NCBI GenBank assembly: GCA_963741755.1
Contig: CAVUJG010000008.1
Coordinates: 105,287 to 169,286, forward strand
Length of the DNA stretch: 64,000 nucleotides
Origin: Sva-07 sp963741755
Lineage (GTDB): Bacteria > Actinomycetota > Acidimicrobiia > Acidimicrobiales > Ilumatobacteraceae
Direction of reading: 5' to 3'
The translations under genes were made by a program, and so were the position numbers. Below, piece after piece: positions 34,687 to 44,543 of the stretch. Within the stretch, counting starts at the first letter, position 1; each line of letters opens with the position of its first letter. Under the pieces are notes generated by a model. The model did no database searches and was not told where the DNA came from. It worked only from the letters and a program-made list of their open reading frames with translations.

Positions 34687-36964
34687 CGAGGATCAGTGTG
34701 CCAGGTGCGCACGGCCCGACCGTATCCGTCACCGGCAGCGACGGCAGCGGCGCCAACGGATCGAGGTTGTCGGGCGGGATCGTCGTACCGACCTGGACCG
34801 ATTCGAACGACCGGCACCGTCGCCGGCGGAACGGTCTCGGCAGGTGGTGCCATCCGGGTTCGCCGGCGGCACGGTCGTCGGAGGCGCTTCGGGATCAACG
34901 GGGGCCGGTGCGGTCGATCGAGCCGACCACGCGAGTCGCACATTCGTTGCCAGGCAGATACAACCGAGCATTCGGGCGCTTGGGCGGTGCGGGACGTTCC
35001 CAGTCGACGACTGGCAGGAACGTGTGCGCCGGCTGCATGTAGGCCTTCCAGATCTGAGCCGGGATAGAAGCCACCCTGCACCCTCGGCACACCATCAGCG
35101 ATGAACTCCGGGATGCCCGGGAAGGTCCTCGTTCTCGCCATCGGCGTGTAGGCGTTCGGGTCGCCGACCCACACGGCGGTCGCCAACTGCTTCGTGCCAC
35201 CGACGAACCAGGCGTTGGTGTTCTCGTCCTGAGTGCCCGTCTTGCCGAAGGCCGGACGGCGATCGTCGAACGCCGCGCGACGGCCCGTGCCGCCACCGTA
35301 GATCGGTCCCTTCAGGATCTCGACAGTCGCCAGCGCTGCATCGCGATCGAGCACCTGGACGCCGGGGTCGAGATGGGTGTGGATGCGCTCGCCGTCGGGG
35401 CCGTCGATGTAGTCGACGTAGTACGGGTCGTGGTGCACCCCTTCGTTCGCCAACGCCTGGATGCCCGACGCCATGTCGATCGGCGCCATCTCGTTGGCGC
35501 CCGTCGCAAGGCTGGCGAACGGCTCGATCGGAAGCCGCTCAGATGCCGGCTGGTCGCGATACAGGTACGGCGACTCGGCCATCCGGTAGATCGTGTCGAC
35601 GACGCGGTGAAGTCCGACGATCTGCGACAGCCGACCAAACGCACAGTTGATCGATCGGGTGGTGTGCGACTGCAGCGTCGACACGCCGCCGTTCACCGCG
35701 TCGGTGATCTCGAACGGTTCGGCCTCGTTGCCCGGGTTCGGCAGGGTGCATGGTTTGGTTCCGTCGAGCACGATCGTTGGCCTGAGCGCCCGCCTGTACC
35801 GCGGCTGCGAGGATGAACACCTTCACGCTGGAGCCGGTCTGGCGAGGGCTCAACGCCATGTTCACTTCACGCTCGTTCGGAACGAACCCTCGTCCACCGA
35901 CCATGGCGCGGATCGCTCCTGTTGCGGCGTCGAGGGAAACGACCGACGCATCGATCCCGGTGGTGTTCTCCGGCAACTCGTTGCGGGCCTGCTCGGCGAG
36001 CGACTGGAGGGTCGAGTCCAAGTGTGGTGTGGATTCGCAGACCACCGCGGAACAGCTGGTTGTACCGCTCTTGATAGGTGTCGCCGAGGATGTCGGACTT
36101 GTTCAGCAGGTAATCGCGCAGGGCCTCGGTGAAGTAGGTCCGCGAGAACGACCGCTCGGGCAACGTCTTCACACGAGAGGGCAGCACGAACTCCTCGGCG
36201 ATGGTCTGCGCCTCGACCTCGGTGATCCGCTCCTCGTCGACGAGACGGTCGAGCACCTGGAGCCATCGGGCACGGCTGCGCTCGGGTTCGTTGATCGGGT
36301 CGAACCCCGACGGCGACCGCACGAGGCCGGCGAGGAACGCCGACTCGATGAACGTCAGGTCGGCGGCCTTCTTGCCGAAGTAGGTCTCCGCCGCCGCCTC
36401 GATGCCATAGGCGTTGTTGCCGAAGAACACCGTGTTGAGGTAGCGCGCCATGATGTCCTGCTTCGACAACTCCTTCTCGAGCATGCGGGCGTAGTGCATC
36501 TGCAGCAGCTTGTATCGACCGTCGCGCTCGAGCCCGGCGAGGTAGTCGTTCTTCACCACCTGCATGGTGATCGTCGAGGCACCCTGCTGAGGGGAGTCGG
36601 ACGCGAAGTTCGAAAGCGTCGCACGCACGAGGCTTCGCAGGTTGATGCCGTCGTGGGTGAAGAACTCCTTGTCCTCGACCACCAGGAATGCGTCGATGAC
36701 TGCCTGTGGGATGTCCTCGAACGCGATCGGCTGAGAGTTCTCGAGTTCGTAGAACGCGATCTCCTGACCGTTGACGTCGTACACGTAGGTTCGCTGCGCC
36801 AGGGATTCGAACTCGGGAAGCACGACCGGGAGTTCCTCGTGGGCGTTCGCACCCGACCAGACCCGGGGGGCCACGCCGACGATGGTGGCGGTGAGCAGGA
36901 GCGCACCGGCGGCCACGATCAGCAGCAGTCGAGGGATGAATCCGAGAAGACGCACAGCGCCCAT
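34679..36964 (-). pseudogene. Class A penicillin-binding protein, six frameshifts
   Basis: Bifunctional cell-wall synthase: N-terminal membrane anchor (GFIPRLLLIVAAGALLLTAT), a GT51 glycosyltransferase domain (VVEDKEFFTHDGINLRSLVR, QGASTITMQVVKNDYLAG, ARMLEKELSKQDIMARYLNT), then a transpeptidase with PRQTGSSVKVFIL (catalytic SxxK is GSSVK), SINCAFG (SxN) and FGKTGTQ (KTG). It ends in a Pro/Thr-rich tail to a stop at 34679. Frames must be joined at about 36020, 35781, 35062, 34917, 34853 and 34815; each break is one extra base, and repair gives about 759 residues with every motif intact. This many insertions in an intact gene points to sequence error. The ATG at 36964 is 53 bases from the divergent oxidoreductase. 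Confidence 0.87.
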
Positions 36965-37017
36965 GACGATACTGGGGGTGGCGGCGGCCGTGTCGGCAGG
37001 CGGTACCGTCAGCGTCG

Positions 37018-38061
37018 ATGCAACGTCGTCCTGAAGTCGTCCTGTGGGGTGCCGGGATGGTTGCGGGAGTGCACGCAGCTGCGTGCGAGGCGCTGGACTG
37101 GCGCGTCGCGGCGGTCGCCTCTCGTACCGGAACCCGGGCGGCCGAACTGGCGGAGCGGGCACGGTCGAAGGCGATGACGTTCGACGAACTGCTCGTTGCA
37201 CAGCTGGGCGACATCGCAATCGTGGCCACTCCCCCGGCGGCGCACGTCGATGCGTCGATCGCACTGCTCGAGGCTGGCTACCACGTCGTGGTCGAGGCTC
37301 CGTTGTCGTGCACGCTCGCCGACGCCGACCGTCTGATCGAGACCGAGGAGCGCGTCGGTCGCCCCGTCCTCTACTCCGAGCACCTCGCCTCGGCGCCGAC
37401 CGTCGACGGTCTGCTGGTTCGCGTGGCCGGCATCGGCGCACTCACCCACCTGTCTGCCCGGGCCACCCAACCCCCGCCGTCGTGGCGTCCCGCCGACGGG
37501 GTCGACGCTCACTGGGGCGGTGGCGCACTCTTCGATCTCGGCGTCCATCCGGTCGGGCTGACGCTGCGGACGGCGGCCGAGTCCGGCGCCGGCCGACCGG
37601 TGTCGCTCAGCGCGGCGATCGTCGACTCCGGCACCCGTCACGAGCACGGCACGATCAAACTGCACTTCGAATCGGGCCTCGTCGCGGCGATCACCGCTCG
37701 GTGGCAACCGGGAACAACACCCGACTGGGACCTCCAGGCATCGAGCGCCAGCGCCGTCCTGCGCGCCGAGCTCTACCCGTCGCCGACGCTCGAACACAAC
37801 GGCAACCCGGTGCCGATCGGGGCGCCGATCCGTGTGGACGGACCGTCGCTCGTCGACGACTACGGCTATGCCCCGCAGCTCAAGCGATTCTGGACCAACA
37901 TCCGCACCGGACGGCCGGTCCCGGCGACGTCACGTTTCGGCCGCCAGGTGCTCGACGTGATCTGTGCCGCTCACTGGTCGGCCGGACGTGGCGCGATCGA
38001 CGTGCCGTTGCCGTTCGCCGGCCCACGAGACCGAACCCCCGCCGAACTCTTCGACGCCTGA
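37018..38061 (+). CDS. Gfo/Idh/MocA-family oxidoreductase
   Basis: 347-residue NAD(P)-dependent dehydrogenase. The Rossmann fold begins VVLWGAGMVAGVHAAACEAL, and the conserved site usually written EKP reads EAPLSCTLAD, so the catalytic lysine of the EKP motif is replaced by alanine (V-V-E-A-P). The C-terminal half has GGGALFDLGVHPVGLTLR, containing the G-G-D/H pattern near the active site. The loss of Lys argues for a changed or non-catalytic role. Substrates of the family are sugars, inositols or bile pigments; none can be assigned. It ends two bases before the convergent stop of glgC. Confidence 0.8.
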   Translation: MQRRPEVVLWGAGMVAGVHAAACEALDWRVAAVASRTGTRAAELAERARSKAMTFDELLVAQLGDIAIVATPPAAHVDASIALLEAGYHVVVEAPLSCTLADADRLIETEERVGRPVLYSEHLASAPTVDGLLVRVAGIGALTHLSARATQPPPSWRPADGVDAHWGGGALFDLGVHPVGLTLRTAAESGAGRPVSLSAAIVDSGTRHEHGTIKLHFESGLVAAITARWQPGTTPDWDLQASSASAVLRAELYPSPTLEHNGNPVPIGAPIRVDGPSLVDDYGYAPQLKRFWTNIRTGRPVPATSRFGRQVLDVICAAHWSAGRGAIDVPLPFAGPRDRTPAELFDA

Positions 38062-38062
38062 C

Positions 38063-39292
38063 TCAGCCGCGGGAGAGGTCGCGGCCCTTTTCGATCACGA
38101 CGACGCCTTCGTCGCTGACCGTGAACCGTTCGCGGTCGGCATCGAGTTCGAGGCCGACTCGAGCCCAGTCGGGCACGATGACGTTCTTGTCGACGATGCA
38201 CCGGTGCAACCGCACGCCCGCGCCGATGCGGACATCGGGGAAGATGATCGAGTCGGTGACGTGGGCATCGTGGTCGATGTACGCGCCGGGGCCGATGATC
38301 GAGCGTTCGACGTGCGAGCCCGAGATGATCGAACCCTGACACAGCAGGCTGCCGTCGACGAACGACGGCTCGCCACCGCGACCGCGTGACACCTTGGCGG
38401 GCGGCAGCGCTCGGCGGGAGGTGTACACCGGCCACCGTTCGTTGTAGAGGTTGAAGATCGGCACGGGTGCGATCAGGTCCATGTTGGCGTGGAAGAACGA
38501 GTCGAGCGTGCCGACGTCACGCCAGTAGCCCTTCTCGCGTTCGTCCTGGCCCGGGATGACGTTCTTCGAGAAGTCGTAGGCGCGTGCGACACCGTCGGCG
38601 GTGAGCGCGGGAATCACGTGGCTACCGAGGTCGGTGTACTGGTTCTCTCGGGGCGTGACGACGTCGATCAGTGTCTGGGTGTCGAACACGTAGTTGCCCA
38701 TGCTGGCGAGGCACATCTGGTCGTTGCCCGGCATCGTCGGGGGATCCGCGACCTTCTCGTGGAACGCAAGGATCTTGCCGTCGTCGTCGACCTCGATGAC
38801 TCCGAAGTCGGTCGCTTCGTGTTTCGGCACCGGAATGGCTGCCACGGTCACACCAGCGCCGGTTTCACGGTGCTCGTCGACCATCTGGCGCGGGTCCATC
38901 CGGTAGATGTGATCGGCACCGAAGACGGCGACGATGTCAGGCGCCTCGTCGGAGATCAGGTTCAAGTTCTGATAGATCGCGTCAGCCGACCCCTGGAACC
39001 AGTACGGGCCACGGCGCATCTGGGCTGGCACGGGAGTCACGTAGTTGTCGAGCATCGCCGAGAAACGCCACGTCTGAGAGATGTGGCGGTCGAGGCTGTG
39101 GCTCTTGTACTGGGTGAGCACGACGATCTTCAGATACCCGGCATTCGCGAAGTTCGACAGTGCGAAGTCGATCAGTCGGTACGTGCCGGCGAACGGAACG
39201 GCGGGCTTGGCACGGTCGTTCGTCAACGGCTGGAGGCGTTTACCTTCGCCTCCGGCCAACACGATCACGAGCACCTTCGGTTCGATGGCCAT
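38063..39292 (-). CDS. glgC: Glucose-1-phosphate adenylyltransferase
   Basis: Makes ADP-glucose from glucose 1-phosphate and ATP, the committed step of glycogen synthesis. 409 residues from ATG 39292. The nucleotide loop is VLAGGEGKRLQPLTNDRAKP, followed by PFAGTYRLIDFALSNFANAG, HIYRMDPRQMVDEH and FGVIEVDDDGKI. The hexapeptide-repeat left-handed helix domain closes the protein (GSIISGSHVERSIIGPGA, DSIIFPDVRIGAGVRL). It sits just after glgA on the same strand (28 bases), so the two form an operon. Confidence 0.96.
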   Translation of the reverse strand: MAIEPKVLVIVLAGGEGKRLQPLTNDRAKPAVPFAGTYRLIDFALSNFANAGYLKIVVLTQYKSHSLDRHISQTWRFSAMLDNYVTPVPAQMRRGPYWFQGSADAIYQNLNLISDEAPDIVAVFGADHIYRMDPRQMVDEHRETGAGVTVAAIPVPKHEATDFGVIEVDDDGKILAFHEKVADPPTMPGNDQMCLASMGNYVFDTQTLIDVVTPRENQYTDLGSHVIPALTADGVARAYDFSKNVIPGQDEREKGYWRDVGTLDSFFHANMDLIAPVPIFNLYNERWPVYTSRRALPPAKVSRGRGGEPSFVDGSLLCQGSIISGSHVERSIIGPGAYIDHDAHVTDSIIFPDVRIGAGVRLHRCIVDKNVIVPDWARVGLELDADRERFTVSDEGVVVIEKGRDLSRG

Positions 39293-39320
39293 CAGCCTCA
39301 ACCGTACACACGCATCGCCG

Positions 39321-40727
39321 TCAGCGCGGCGACGGCGCGGTCGGTTTCTGCGCGTTCACCGCGAGTTCACCGTAGAGCGTGACGTATTCGCGGGCCGGTT
39401 CACGCCACGACCAGTCGATCGCCATGATCCGCTTCTGGATCGCGGCACGGCGTCGCCGGTCGCGCACGCGGCGTTCAGCCCGGAACAGCGCAGCGAGCAG
39501 ATCGCCGCTTGCAGTTCGGCCGGCGACGAAGCCCGTGCCGTTGCGATGGAGGTCGGCGTCGGTGACGGTGTCGACGAGCCCGCCAACCGCGGTCACGACC
39601 GGAATCGACCCGTACCGCATCGCCTGCATCTGGGTGAGCCCGCACGGCTCGAACCGGCTCGGCATGAGATACAGGTCGGAGCCGGCGAACATCAGATGCG
39701 ACAACGCTTCGTCGTAGCCTTCGACGAACACCAGCGCGTCCGGATGGGCCGCTGCGAGGTCGTGCAGGTGGGCGGCGAGGCCGGCGTCACCGGAGCCGAG
39801 GATCGCCAGGCGCATCGGGATCTGCGAGAGCAGCGGCACCAGCGGGGCGAGCAGGTCGATCCCCTTCTGATGCGTCAGGCGGGTCACGACGGCGCCGAGA
39901 ACGACGCCGTCGTCGGCGAATCCGAGCCGTTCGTGCAACGCGGCGCGGTTGGCCCCCCGGATCTCGATCGAGGCGGCCGTGAACGGCGCGGCGATCAGCG
40001 GATCGCTCGCCGGGTCCCAGACGTCGGTGTCGATGCCGTTGAGGATGCCGATCAGGTCGTCGGCGCGATTGCGCAGCGGTCCGTCGAGCCCACAGCCGCC
40101 CTCGGGTGTGACGATCTCGGTTGCGTAGTGCGGCGACACGGCCACGATCCGGTCGGCGAGCGCCAGCGCCCCCGACAGCGGATTGGCCGCCCCCCACCAC
40201 TCGTAGTGCCCGGCGCGAGGCCCGATCAGGTCGAGCCACGAGGCGTCGGTGACGCCCTGGTAGGCGAGGTTGTGGATCGACACGACCGTTGGCGGCGGGT
40301 CGGCGAGCGCTGCGAGCGTCGGACCGGTGTGCCAGTCGTTGAGGTGCAGTACATCGGGAGGATCGCTCTCGACGAACGCTGCGACGGCGCGAGCGAAACG
40401 GAAGAACCGTTCGCTGTTGTCGGGCCAGCCTTCGCCGTTCGCCTGCAAGTAGGGGTGCGGCCGCGCCATGCCCGGCACCGACACCAGGTGCAGTCGACCC
40501 ACCGCTGGATGGTGTCCGGCACGAACCGTCGCCGCTCCCACCCACTCGGGGACGTCGAGTCGAATCGTGGTCTCGTCGACGAGCGTCACGTCGCCGTAGT
40601 CGGGCATCACGAGGTCGACGTCGACACCGAGGCGACGCAATTCGGCACCGAGTCCGGCCGCGGCCGCCGCAAGGCCCCCCACGGTCGCCACGGGCGACAA
40701 CTCGGCGGTGGCGAAGACAACTCGCAT
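39321..40727 (-). CDS. glgA: Glycogen synthase-like GT5 glycosyltransferase
   Basis: 468-residue GT5 enzyme that adds ADP-glucose to the growing glucan. It opens MRVVFATAELSPVATVGGL. In the E. coli enzyme the aligned positions read K15-T16-G-G-L; here they are T15-V16-G-G-L, so the ADP-glucose-binding lysine is gone. Other parts are normal: DVLHLNDWHTGPTLAALADP, the acceptor-domain HNLAYQG, LNGIDTDVWDP, and the C-terminal EPCGLTQMQAMRYGSIPVV with its catalytic glutamate. It precedes glgC with 28 bases between. It is close to GlgA by context and length, but the changed loop leaves its donor specificity open. Confidence 0.85.
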   Translation of the reverse strand: MRVVFATAELSPVATVGGLAAAAAGLGAELRRLGVDVDLVMPDYGDVTLVDETTIRLDVPEWVGAATVRAGHHPAVGRLHLVSVPGMARPHPYLQANGEGWPDNSERFFRFARAVAAFVESDPPDVLHLNDWHTGPTLAALADPPPTVVSIHNLAYQGVTDASWLDLIGPRAGHYEWWGAANPLSGALALADRIVAVSPHYATEIVTPEGGCGLDGPLRNRADDLIGILNGIDTDVWDPASDPLIAAPFTAASIEIRGANRAALHERLGFADDGVVLGAVVTRLTHQKGIDLLAPLVPLLSQIPMRLAILGSGDAGLAAHLHDLAAAHPDALVFVEGYDEALSHLMFAGSDLYLMPSRFEPCGLTQMQAMRYGSIPVVTAVGGLVDTVTDADLHRNGTGFVAGRTASGDLLAALFRAERRVRDRRRRAAIQKRIMAIDWSWREPAREYVTLYGELAVNAQKPTAPSPR

Positions 40728-40800
40728 GAGCTCAGTCTGGCGCAACACGGTGTCCACGGTCAGTGTTTCCTCGCCGGGCCGGTTCGGATTGACTGAGACA

Positions 40801-43602
40801 GTGTCCGACGCTGCGAACCTGACCGATGTCCCCGCCGACTCGTCCGAGGATCGCGAGGATGCCGTCGGCGACGACATCCGCCTTCTCGGTCGACTGCTGG
40901 GTGATGCGATCGAACGGACCGACGGGCGTTCCGTCTACGAACTCGTCGAGCGGGTCCGCCAGATTGCGGTCGAGGCCCGTCGATCCGGTCGCAGCGGTGT
41001 CGACGACATTCGCCGAGCGCTGGCGCAGCACCCACTCGACGAGCAGATCCTGGTGCTGCGAGCGCTCGACTGGTTGTCGTTGCTCGCCAACACCGCCGAG
41101 GACGTCCACCTCGAACGTCGACGGCGCAACGGTCGACACAGCGACGACGGCCCCCGAGCCGGAAGCCTCGATGCCGTGTTCGAACGAGTGACCCGCGCCG
41201 GCATCACCGCCGACGATCTCGTTGCCGCCGTGGCGACGCTGCAGGTGAGCCCGGTGATCACGGCGCACCCGACCGAGGTCAGGCGCAAGACCGTGCTCGA
41301 GGTGCTCGCCGAGCTCAGCGACCTGCTCGAGGAACTCGATCTGCGACGCGACGATCCGCACGCGGCGACCCGTATCGAGCACGAGCTGTCGGTCCGTGTG
41401 CTGCTGCTGTGGCAGACCGCCCTGCTGCGGCTGTCGAAGCTACGGGTCCGCGACGAGATCAACGAGGCGATCCGGTACTACGACACGAGTCTGTTCGAGG
41501 TGATCCCGGCGCTCACCCGCGATCTCGCCACGGGGGTGGCCGCACTCGCCGATGGCCGCAGCGTCGACACGTCCGGCTCGATCACGATGGGATCGTGGAT
41601 CGGCGGCGATCGCGACGGCAATCCGTTCGTGACCGCCGATGTCGTCCGCTACGCGACCGGGCGTCAGACCGAGACCGCGCTCGCCCATCACCTCAGCGCA
41701 CTTCACCGCTTGTCGCATCGGCTGTCGATGACCGATCGACTGGTCGCGCCCAGCGCAGAGGTGATCGCACTCGCTGCGACCTCCGGCGACGATTCGCCGT
41801 TCCGAGCCGACGAGCCCTACCGACGGGCGCTGCGCGGCATGCATGCCCGCCTGCACGCCTACGCCCGCAGCGTGCTCGATCCGGACATCGATGTGCCCGG
41901 TCCGACGCCGATCGGCGACAGCACGCCGTACGCCGATCTCTCCGAACTGGTCGCCGACCTCGACCAAGTGATCGATGCACTCCACGGCCACGGCGCCGGG
42001 CCAATCGCTGACGCACTGGTCGAGCCGGTGCGCCGCAGCGTCGCGATCTTCGGCGCCCACCTGTGCGGGCTCGACCTCCGCCAGAACTCCGCAGTCCACG
42101 AGGAGGTGCTCGCCGACCTGTTCGCCCATGCAGGAGCCTGTGACGACTACGCCGGCCTCGCCGAGGTCGAGCGGGTCGAGTTGTTGACCGCCGAGCTGCG
42201 CAACCCGAGGCTGTTGCGACATCCGGGCGCCGATCTCGCTGAGCGCACACTGTCGGAACTCGCGATTCTCGAAGCGGCCGCCGGCGCCGTCGCCAGGGTC
42301 GGACGCCGCATCGTGCCGCACTACGTGATCTCGATGGCCCACGATCTCAGCGACGTGCTCGAAGTGGCCGTGCTGTTGAAGGAGGTCGGGTTGACCAACC
42401 AGCTCGACATCGTGCCGCTGTTCGAGACGATCGACGACCTCCGGCGCTGCCCCGACGTGCTCGCCGCCATGCTGAGCGACCCGGTGTACGGCGACATCGT
42501 CCGTTCACGAGGCAACCGCCAAGAGGTGATGGTCGGGTACTCCGACTCGAACAAGGACGGTGGCTACCTCTGCTCACAGTGGAGCCTCTCGTCGGCGCAG
42601 TCCGCACTGGCCGCTGTCGCCCGCCGCGCAGGTGTGCAGCTGCGCTTCTTCCATGGACGCGGTGGCACCGTCGGGCGTGGTGGTGGGCCTGCGTACCAAG
42701 CAATCCTGGCGCTGCCGCCCGGTACGGTCGATGGCGCGATCAGGCTCACCGAACAGGGCGAGATCGTCGCAGCCAAGTACTCGAACCACACGATGGCGCG
42801 CCGCAACCTCGAGACGTTGGTGTCGGCGACCCTGGAAGCAACCCTGCTGCACCGCAGGCCGACCGACGACAGCGAGGCCCATCTCATCGATCCACAGTGG
42901 GCCGACACGATGAGCGAGTTGTCGTCGCTCGCCTTCGACGCATACCGACAGCTGGTCTACGGCGACGACCGGTTCGTGTCGTTCTTCCGTTCGATCACGC
43001 CGACCAACGAGATCGCAACGCTCAACGTCGGCAGCCGACCGGCATCGCGGACGATGTCGAATGCGATCGAGGACCTTCGTGCGATCCCGTGGGTGTTCGG
43101 TTGGACACAGTGCCGCCTGATGATCCCGGCCTGGTTCGGCGTGGGCAGTGCCGTCGAACGCTTCGTCGAACCCTCGGGGTCCGAGGCGGAGGCGCGCCTC
43201 GCACTGCTGAGCACGATGTATGCCGACTGGCCGTTCTTCCGCGCAGCGATCGACAACATGGGCATGGTGCTCGCCAAGTCCGACATCGACATCGCCCGCC
43301 GCTACGCCGACGTGCTGGTGGAGGACGACTCGATGCGCTCGGACATCTTCGGTGCGATCGCCGACGAACACGCTCGCACCCTCACCTGGCATCGTCGAAT
43401 CACCGGCGCGCCGTCGCCGCTGGCCGACAACGTGCTGCTCGCCCGCAGCCTGCGCAACCGCTATCCATATCTCGACCCGTTGCACGTGATGCAGGTCGAC
43501 CTGTTGCGACGATTCCGAGACGGCGACGACGACGAGCTGGTCGTGCGCGGTATCCAACTGTCGATCAACGCCATCGCCACCGGGCTGCGCAACTCGGGTT
43601 GA
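40801..43602 (+). CDS. ppc: Phosphoenolpyruvate carboxylase
   Basis: Cytosolic enzyme of 933 residues that adds bicarbonate to PEP to give oxaloacetate and refill the citric-acid cycle. Active-site motifs are all present: VITAHPTEVRRKTVLEVL (the histidine region), GSWIGGDRDGNPFVTADV, GYSDSNKDGGYLCSQWS, FFHGRGGTVGRGGGP and GEIVAAKYSNHTMARRN. It ends RNSG rather than the usual NTG, a conservative change. The GTG start at 40801 is chosen; longer in-frame starts near 40708 overlap the glgA start. Divergent from glgA, with no gene in between. Confidence 0.95.
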   Translation: MSDAANLTDVPADSSEDREDAVGDDIRLLGRLLGDAIERTDGRSVYELVERVRQIAVEARRSGRSGVDDIRRALAQHPLDEQILVLRALDWLSLLANTAEDVHLERRRRNGRHSDDGPRAGSLDAVFERVTRAGITADDLVAAVATLQVSPVITAHPTEVRRKTVLEVLAELSDLLEELDLRRDDPHAATRIEHELSVRVLLLWQTALLRLSKLRVRDEINEAIRYYDTSLFEVIPALTRDLATGVAALADGRSVDTSGSITMGSWIGGDRDGNPFVTADVVRYATGRQTETALAHHLSALHRLSHRLSMTDRLVAPSAEVIALAATSGDDSPFRADEPYRRALRGMHARLHAYARSVLDPDIDVPGPTPIGDSTPYADLSELVADLDQVIDALHGHGAGPIADALVEPVRRSVAIFGAHLCGLDLRQNSAVHEEVLADLFAHAGACDDYAGLAEVERVELLTAELRNPRLLRHPGADLAERTLSELAILEAAAGAVARVGRRIVPHYVISMAHDLSDVLEVAVLLKEVGLTNQLDIVPLFETIDDLRRCPDVLAAMLSDPVYGDIVRSRGNRQEVMVGYSDSNKDGGYLCSQWSLSSAQSALAAVARRAGVQLRFFHGRGGTVGRGGGPAYQAILALPPGTVDGAIRLTEQGEIVAAKYSNHTMARRNLETLVSATLEATLLHRRPTDDSEAHLIDPQWADTMSELSSLAFDAYRQLVYGDDRFVSFFRSITPTNEIATLNVGSRPASRTMSNAIEDLRAIPWVFGWTQCRLMIPAWFGVGSAVERFVEPSGSEAEARLALLSTMYADWPFFRAAIDNMGMVLAKSDIDIARRYADVLVEDDSMRSDIFGAIADEHARTLTWHRRITGAPSPLADNVLLARSLRNRYPYLDPLHVMQVDLLRRFRDGDDDELVVRGIQLSINAIATGLRNSG

Positions 43603-43617
43603 TCTACCCTGCGGTCA

Positions 43618-44543
43618 TGACGCTCAGTCGACGGGCCCGTTTCTTCCGCAAGCGCATCAGCGCGTTCCAAGTGAATGACGACCTCCCCATCGAGGTGCGG
43701 CGAGCGAACATGGACAAGATCGACTCGATTCCGCGGCCCCGCAAGGTGCGCTACGTCGACACGGTGGTCGGTGGCATCCCGGCGATCGTGGCCACACCGA
43801 CCGAGGTCCACCCCGACCGCCACATCCTGTACATCCACGGCGGCGCGTACGTGCTCGGGTCACCGAAGAGTCACATCGCCATGTGCGCGCGACTGGCGAA
43901 GCGAGCGGCCGCCACGGTCACCGTGATCGACTACCGCTTGGCACCCGAGCACGTCTACCCCGCAGCGATCGACGACTGCGTCGCCGCATACCGGGCGATC
44001 ATCGCCGAGGTCGATCCGGCGCTGGTCACGATCGCCGGCGACTCGGCCGGTGGCGGCGCCACCCTGGCCACGCTCGGAGCACTGAAAGCGGCAGGCGATC
44101 CGATGCCGGGGGCGGTCTACGTGCTGTCACCCTGGGCCGACCTGACCGCCTCGGGCGAGTCGGTGGTGACCCGGGTCGCGTTCGATCCGATGTTCGACGG
44201 CGAGGGTCTCGTCGAAGCGGCCACGACCTATGCGGGCAACACTCCGCTCTCCCATCCGGGCGTGTCGCCGTTGTTCGCCGATCCGACCGGGTATCCCCCG
44301 ACGCTGATCCAAACCGGCATGGACGAGATCCTGCTGTCGGACTCGACCCGGCTCGCCGAGCGCTATGAAGCGGCCGGCGTCGACGTGCGGCTCGACCTGC
44401 GCGACGGGCTCTGGCACGTGTACCCGATCCTGGCCGGCTACATGCCCGAGGCCACCGACGCGCTCGTGCGAGCGGCGGTGTTCATCCGCGAGAAGACGCC
44501 GGCGCCCGTGCCGATCCCAGCGAAGCCCACGCTGTCGGCATGA
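43618..44543 (+). CDS. Alpha/beta hydrolase, hormone-sensitive-lipase family
   Basis: 308-residue esterase. The oxyanion-hole motif is HILYIHGGAYVLGSP, the nucleophile elbow is GDSAGGGATLAT, and the aspartate and histidine of the triad are likely in QTGMDEILLSDSTRLAE and DGLWHVYPI. This is the HSL (family IV) layout, which hydrolyses short acyl esters. Its ATG (43618) follows the ppc stop by 15 bases, and its stop overlaps the LLM oxidoreductase start (ATGA), so it is co-expressed with the latter. No natural substrate can be inferred. Confidence 0.87.
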
